A stretch of DNA of 51,667 nt from Bdellovibrio bacteriovorus (lineage in GTDB: Bacteria; Bdellovibrionota; Bdellovibrionia; Bdellovibrionales; Bdellovibrionaceae): assembly GCF_001592755.1 (NCBI RefSeq), contig NZ_LUKF01000005.1, positions 1 to 51,667 of the forward strand, read 5' to 3'. Made by a program: the position numbers and the translations under genes. Each line of letters opens with the position of its first letter. The stretch's first letter is position 1. Shown in pieces: positions 49,703 through 51,667 of the stretch. The notes beneath the pieces were generated by a model, which saw only the letters and a program-made list of their open reading frames with translations, was not told the DNA's origin and made no database searches.

Positions 49703-49819
49703 TAAGCATGAATAATAGAAAAGCGGCATCCTTGCAAAGCAACAAACGAGTTTGACATTTGCCGCGAGGCTCCAATAACAAATTGCCTGAAATAGCGGCA
49801 ACTTTTGAGATCATAGGTC

Positions 49820-51487
49820 TCAATCGAATAGTAAATTCCCGTAAATCTCTTCTGGAAACACAGTGTCTATGACACGCTTATCAACGAGTTCTTCTGAGTT
49901 ACGTTTACAGACATCTTTAAGATAGCCGTAAAATTCATGGTAGACAGGAATTGATTCAGAAAGAACGCCCGGAAGACAATAGATAGGCTTGTCATGAATT
50001 TCTCTTGCAATAGATTCCGCGAGATCTAAATTTTTAGTATTAAATGCGCTTACGAAAAGAGGAACTCTTCCGTAAGTTAAACGCTGAGAATCGTTCAAAG
50101 ATGAAAAACGGAAACCATCGCTCTTTTCACCCTTTGAAGTGAAGAAATCGTCACTAAAAACATGTTTTTTATAAAATGAAATTGTCATCGCCGGCTTATG
50201 ATCGCCAAAAATCAAAAATAGAACGGGCCGGTTATTCTTTTGGGCCAATCCATGAACTCGCGCTTGAAAACTCAAGAATTCGCTTAAAGATTCCTGCAAT
50301 TTGGCTTTGTAATCCGCTTCTCCCCCATCATTATTCACTTCTCTATAAGGCCCATGGGTATGAATAGTGATTAGAAAAGAAAAAGTCTTTTTGTTTTCTA
50401 TTAAATTGGCTTTGTATTGGTCTAGGGCATTTTTAAAAAGGATATCATCCTTTGGAACAATGGACATATCTGGCCAATTCATCTGTTCCAGGAAGATAGA
50501 TTTCTCAAAACCAAATTTAGGATGCACAACGTCTCTTCGCCAAAAAAAGGCGCGATTGTTATGCGAAGAAAAAGTAGCATAACCGTTTTCAGCGAAAACT
50601 CTTGGAAGCGCCATTGCGTGCGGTGAATAACTTTCTGCGAAATATTGAAAATCGATCCCTTTGTATCTTTGGCTCGGTAGTCCAGTTAAAACTTCAAATT
50701 CTGCCTCTGCAGTCATACCACCATAGACCGGCGAAATCATGGTTGATCGCGCGAATCCCACTTTCTCAAGATCAGCCATGGGGGTTACGAATTTTGCAGA
50801 AGTGCTTGTGTAACAAGACTCACAAAGAACGAGAAAAACATCTGGCATATCTTTGGAATTATGAACTGTTGCAACCTTTCGCTCACCTAAACGCACCTTA
50901 CCTTTTGCCGGAATTTGTCCCATAGGTAGAGTTAAAAATAGATGATTTAAAACGCCATTCTCTTTGATATTCGTGGCAAAGTTCCAGTCGACATAATGAA
51001 CCTTCGCAATGCGAAACAAATAATTGACCAAATTAACTGACGACTCAGTCGGTCTTCGCTCTTGCATACAAGAGGTAGTAACTAACAGCAAAATCGGAAG
51101 AAAAATAAACTGACGTTTCCTAATCGTGAAGCCTTTGAAAAAACACAAAAGCATTCCAATCGCCAAAAGAGGAATCAAAAAATCCGTATAGCTCTTTAAG
51201 AAAAGCGCTTGTTTCCATCCAAAAATATCAGAAGCTTCCAGGGCAGTATTCGTGTACGAAAGTTTCATTAAGTGAATTCGCAACAGCAAAGCTTCCAGCA
51301 AAAAAACAAACACGGCCGCAAAATATGGTCGAAGTACGAGCAAAAACGATGCGTAAATTAACCATGGTAAAAGTAATTTAGTGGGCAAGATATAATCAAA
51401 AACAAACCACTGAATAAAAAGACTCGACAAACTCAATAAGAGGAGTCCCCAAAGCATTTGCCCTTTATCAAATAGTTTAATGCGCAT
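49820..51487 (-). CDS. LtaS-like sulfatase-fold phosphoglycerol/phosphoethanolamine transferase
   Basis: Five or so hydrophobic segments (about 1-140) precede an extracytoplasmic alkaline-phosphatase-fold domain. It has PDVFLVLCES (metal-binding Glu), GGMTAEAEFEVLTG with T259 in the place of the LtaS nucleophile Thr300, THTHGPY and FGDHKP (metal ligands). Proteins of this kind transfer phosphoglycerol or phosphoethanolamine from phospholipid to a glycan, as LtaS or OpgB do. In a Gram-negative locus, decoration of a surface glycan or periplasmic glucan is more likely than lipoteichoic acid. AGGTGAAAA lies directly before the ATG. Confidence 0.83.
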   Translation of the reverse strand: MRIKLFDKGQMLWGLLLLSLSSLFIQWFVFDYILPTKLLLPWLIYASFLLVLRPYFAAVFVFLLEALLLRIHLMKLSYTNTALEASDIFGWKQALFLKSYTDFLIPLLAIGMLLCFFKGFTIRKRQFIFLPILLLVTTSCMQERRPTESSVNLVNYLFRIAKVHYVDWNFATNIKENGVLNHLFLTLPMGQIPAKGKVRLGERKVATVHNSKDMPDVFLVLCESCYTSTSAKFVTPMADLEKVGFARSTMISPVYGGMTAEAEFEVLTGLPSQRYKGIDFQYFAESYSPHAMALPRVFAENGYATFSSHNNRAFFWRRDVVHPKFGFEKSIFLEQMNWPDMSIVPKDDILFKNALDQYKANLIENKKTFSFLITIHTHGPYREVNNDGGEADYKAKLQESLSEFLSFQARVHGLAQKNNRPVLFLIFGDHKPAMTISFYKKHVFSDDFFTSKGEKSDGFRFSSLNDSQRLTYGRVPLFVSAFNTKNLDLAESIAREIHDKPIYCLPGVLSESIPVYHEFYGYLKDVCKRNSEELVDKRVIDTVFPEEIYGNLLFD

Positions 51488-51594
51488 TTTTCACCTAGAA
51501 GAAAATCTTACAGAACTTTGATGCAAAATCAAAGAAGTCAAAAAAATCACATCAAAATATCTATTTAAATTTCGTGAACCTTCTTACGACGCTA

Positions 51595-51630
51595 GTCTGG
51601 ATTAGTAAGTATTTCGCACCGAGTCCAGAC
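51595..51630. repeat. Inverted repeat GTCTGGA...TCCAGAC
   Basis: GTCTGGA (51595-51601) and TCCAGAC (51624-51630) form a perfect 7-bp dyad around a 22-nt spacer. It lies upstream of the LtaS-like gene near the window end. No U-tract follows on either side, so it is more like an operator or chance dyad than a terminator. Confidence 0.35.
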
Positions 51631-51667
51631 AGTCTGCGAGAAAAATCACGACGAAGGAAGTAAAAAA

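Noticed and set aside
49703-49801. Longer N-terminus for the MBOAT
   Set aside because: The canonical AlgI-type N-terminus begins at the Met at 49702; upstream codons lack a family match.
1-51667. CRISPR arrays, tRNA/rRNA genes, insertion sequences or prophage genes
   Set aside because: No regularly spaced repeats, RNA-gene motifs, transposase or phage proteins were recognised on reading both strands.

Overview
The window looks like chromosomal DNA of a Gram-negative predatory-type bacterium, most likely Bdellovibrio or a close relative (Bdellovibrionota). This is an inference from gene content: an NrfHA nitrite reductase beside a ResB protein, a very large Ig-like/propeller lipoprotein, a small outer-membrane-type protein, and then a roughly 40 kb surface-polysaccharide locus. 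I saw no rRNA, tRNA, CRISPR array, insertion sequence or prophage. No gene-free stretch exceeds about 240 bases.

Region 1 (1-10.8 kb) is housekeeping and respiration. An EEP-family hydrolase and a cysteine synthase lie on the minus strand. Diverging from them is nrfH-nrfA-resB, a tight operon for ammonia-forming nitrite reduction plus cytochrome c maturation. A 1597-residue lipoprotein follows; its stop codon sits inside a 10-bp palindrome. Next is a small exported barrel-like protein.

Region 2 (10.9-31.5 kb) holds the first glycan blocks. They are: a lipid-phosphate-sugar type GT2 coupled to a sugar formyltransferase and a methyltransferase; a GT-C-like membrane protein; a 4,6-dehydratase, PLP aminotransferase and NeuD/PglD-type acyltransferase set (4-amino-4,6-dideoxy sugar synthesis); two Wzx-like flippases; a tandem pair of paralogous GT-C-like proteins; two polymerase/ligase-like proteins; and an OafA-type acyltransferase with an SGNH domain.

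Region 3 (31.5-38 kb, minus strand) encodes a class II glutaminase fused to a WbpG/PseA-like N-acetyl-sugar amidotransferase, a GT2, a UDP-GlcNAc 6-dehydrogenase-like enzyme, a small PglC-like phosphoglycosyltransferase, a degenerate aldo/keto reductase and a TauD-family oxygenase.

Region 4 (38.2-51.5 kb) is the most striking. A three-gene overlapping operon (HAD-UbiA fusion, DprE1, DprE2) is the complete mycobacterial-type route to polyprenyl-phosphate D-arabinofuranose. It is flanked by an O-antigen ligase-like protein and three GT-C/GT87-like membrane proteins that could use that donor. Beyond these lie an SGNH + MBOAT (AlgI-type) acylation pair and an LtaS-like phosphoglycerol-transferase family protein.

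Taken together, the locus makes amino, formamido, amidated/acidic and probably arabinofuranosyl residues. It seems to rely on polyprenyl-linked donors and membrane GT-C enzymes: apart from two membrane-anchored GT2s and one PGT, I saw no obvious soluble GT4/GT1-type transferase. Strand switches are frequent. All five convergent junctions from 13 kb onward overlap or nearly touch, whereas divergent junctions carry 120-240 nt spacers.
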